From contig JAPYQV010000019.1 in assembly GCA_029937205.1 (NCBI GenBank), positions 1 to 15,812 on the forward strand: 15,812 nt of DNA, given 5' to 3'. Within the stretch, counting starts at the first letter, position 1. Every line of letters starts with the position of its first letter. Made by a program: the position numbers and the translations under genes. Under the pieces are notes generated by a model. The model was not told where the DNA came from. It made no database searches and worked only from the letters and a program-made list of their open reading frames with translations. The DNA is from Alphaproteobacteria bacterium (GTDB lineage: Bacteria; Pseudomonadota; Alphaproteobacteria; UBA828). Of the stretch, positions 14,345-15,812 are shown one piece after another.

Positions 14345-15502
14345 ATGATAAACGAAAAAGATCTCGCGCGTGAACTGACAGAAATAATGAGTGACCTTAT
14401 CGTCATTCCTTCAACCTATCCACCGGGCGATACCAGGGATATCTGCACCTATATTACGGAGCGCTACGCCCGCGCCGGCTATCAGTGTCAAACGCTGAGC
14501 CGCACAGACGGGGTCGACAATGTGGTGGCGCGTAGCGGCAGCGGCGCGCCGCAATTGGCGCTGAACTGTCATATCGATACGGTTGATGTGGGCACGGTCG
14601 CGGATTGGCGCACGGACCCCTTTCAGGCGCATATCGAGGACGGTGTGATCTATGGCCTTGGCGCCAATAATTGTAAGGGCTCGACCGCGCTGCACATTTG
14701 GCTGGGCGAGGAAATCATGCGCGCCGGCGGCCCCAAGCAAGGTGAGATCGTCTTTAGCTTTACCGGCGATGAAGAGCGCCTCGGACCTGATGGGATGGCC
14801 TATTTGCGTGAATCGGGCGCTCTCAAGCCCGATTTCATGCTGGTCGGCGGGCCGACGGAAAATCATCTGATCACCGAGGAACGCGGCGTGCTGTGGTTGC
14901 GTATCACCGCTTCCGGCCGGGCTGCGCACGGCGGCGATCCGGATTCCGGCGACAATGCGATCCTGCGCATGATCCGCCTTGTTGAACATCTTCGCGCCGA
15001 GATGGTGCCACGCCTGGCAACGCGTCGGAGCGGCGCCAAACGCTCGACCATGAATATCGGCCGCATCCAGGGCGGGCACAATGTGAATGTGGTGCCGAGC
15101 AGCTGCATGCTGGAGATCGATCGCCGCCTGTTGCCCGATGAGGACGTGACGGAGGCCTACAGCGAAATGGTCGAGATTTTTGAGAATTCGGGCGAGCCGG
15201 CGGAAAAATTTGAGGTCGAATTTTTGACCGGCACCAACGGCTTTTCTCCGCCCCTGGAGGGACCCGGTATTTCAGCCCTGATGGCCGCAATCGAGGCGCG
15301 CCTGGGCCGCGCGCCGGACATCATCAACGCCCTGGCGGTGAGCGAAGGGCGCTATTTCGCCGACGACGGTATCGAGATCGTCAATTTCGGCCCGGGCGAC
15401 GGCGCCACCAGCCATGCCGCCAACGAGCATGTGCCGCTCGATCAAATGGTCGATGGCGCCATTATATTGCGCGATACGGTGGCGCGGCTGCTCGGCCTCT
15501 GA
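14345..15502 (+). CDS. M20-family metallopeptidase/deacylase homologue with altered metal-ligand positions
   Basis: 385 residues, typical of the ArgE/DapE/CPG2 group, with a catalytic domain interrupted by a dimerisation insert (about 180-295). His76 and Asp78 (LNCHIDTV), Glu143 and Glu144 (TGDEERLG), His195 (GRAAHGG) and His357 (TSHAANEH) are where expected. Two ligand positions differ. The bridging aspartate of the GAxDxKG motif is Asn109 (GANNCKG), and the glutamate of the VGEPT motif is Gly169 (VGGPT). In DapE the five ligands are H67, D100, E135, E163 and H349, so two of five are replaced. The protein may bind one metal, use other ligands, or be non-catalytic. ATG 14345 has GGTGA four bases upstream; TTG 14330 in the same frame adds five residues but has no site. 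It is divergent from the AtzG-like/amidase pair, so a joint role in amide degradation is possible. Confidence 0.85.
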   Translation: MINEKDLARELTEIMSDLIVIPSTYPPGDTRDICTYITERYARAGYQCQTLSRTDGVDNVVARSGSGAPQLALNCHIDTVDVGTVADWRTDPFQAHIEDGVIYGLGANNCKGSTALHIWLGEEIMRAGGPKQGEIVFSFTGDEERLGPDGMAYLRESGALKPDFMLVGGPTENHLITEERGVLWLRITASGRAAHGGDPDSGDNAILRMIRLVEHLRAEMVPRLATRRSGAKRSTMNIGRIQGGHNVNVVPSSCMLEIDRRLLPDEDVTEAYSEMVEIFENSGEPAEKFEVEFLTGTNGFSPPLEGPGISALMAAIEARLGRAPDIINALAVSEGRYFADDGIEIVNFGPGDGATSHAANEHVPLDQMVDGAIILRDTVARLLGL

Positions 15503-15508
15503 ATTGGC

Positions 15509-15812
15509 TCAACAGGCCTGGTAGAGATTGACACCGGTTTCATCCGCGTGCCGCGTGATTCGCCCCTGAATGATCAAATAGTTGAGGTGTGCCACCGTTT
15601 CCGCCGCGGCGAAGCCGAGTTGAGACGAATCGAGGTCGCGCTTAAAGACTTGCCGGGCCACGGCGATAGCGTTTGTCGGCGTGGCACAAGCGGCGACAAA
15701 CTCTTCCAGGCGATCGAGATGGTGCTGGATCAGCCATTCGCGCCGTTCATGCAGGCCGCGAAACGGTTCGTTGTGAGACGGCAGCACGGTCGCATCGCCC
15801 GGAAGGGTGCGA
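15509..15812 (-). CDS. C-terminal part of a metallo-beta-lactamase-fold hydrolase (partial)
   Basis: The frame is open from the window edge to TGA at 15509-15511, about 101 residues. VLPSHNEPFRGLHERREWL, close to the start of the visible part, is characteristic of the end of the MBL domain in LACTB2/glyoxalase-II-like hydrolases. In these the histidine of the PSHN-type motif is the last metal ligand. It is followed by the winged-helix C-terminal domain, including QLGFAAAETVAHLNYLIIQG. The catalytic HxHxDH region lies outside the window, so activity cannot be judged. The GTG at 15787 is internal, not the start. It converges on the M20 gene with a 6-base gap and no visible terminator between them. 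Confidence 0.82.
   Translation of the reverse strand, partial: RTLPGDATVLPSHNEPFRGLHERREWLIQHHLDRLEEFVAACATPTNAIAVARQVFKRDLDSSQLGFAAAETVAHLNYLIIQGRITRHADETGVNLYQAC

Overview
The window is a GC-rich, densely coded bacterial segment, most likely from an alphaproteobacterium. I infer this from the codon usage (NNC/NNG-rich with many GCG, CGC and GGC codons), short gene overlaps, and the Glx/Mgs-type glutamate-synthase-like genes, which are familiar from rhizobia and methylotrophic proteobacteria. No rRNA, tRNA, CRISPR array, insertion sequence or phage gene was seen. No gene-free stretch exceeds 300 bases.

Left edge (1-1000, + strand): the 3' tail of an unidentified gene, then a small putative lipoprotein gene. 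The lipoprotein reading frame has no ordinary start codon (ATT is best placed) and carries an in-frame amber codon just after the lipobox, so it is probably a pseudogene.

Central block (1006-10815, - strand): six genes in one direction with gaps of -19 to about 49 bases, so probably one operon. In transcription order they are: a stand-alone class II glutamine amidotransferase; a fusion of a GXGXG domain with a glutamate-synthase FMN/Fe-S domain; a GltD-like NAD(P)H oxidoreductase fused to a second, degenerate FMN-barrel-like domain; a LarA-type nickel-pincer racemase homologue; a DHA2-family MFS transporter; and a divergent GlpD-like FAD dehydrogenase. The first three contain every catalytic module of NADPH-dependent glutamate synthase, but split and in a permuted order. 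The last three look like uptake or efflux, racemisation or epimerisation, and oxidation of a small hydroxy-acid-type substrate. The natural hypothesis is one catabolic or nitrogen-transfer pathway, but the substrate cannot be read from the sequence. A candidate promoter with an overlapping inverted repeat lies upstream of the amidotransferase.

Right block (11083-15812): a small beta-barrel-like protein (-) divergent from an alpha/beta hydrolase (+); a terminator-like hairpin; an amidase with a coupled small AtzG/GatC-like partner (-); a very closely divergent M20-family peptidase homologue (+) in which two of the five expected metal ligands are replaced; and the C-terminal part of a metallo-beta-lactamase-fold hydrolase (-) that runs off the window. 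These hydrolases (amidase, M20, MBL, alpha/beta hydrolase) fit an accessory amide or ester degradation region, which may supply nitrogen-containing substrate to the glutamate-synthase-like system. That link is inference only.
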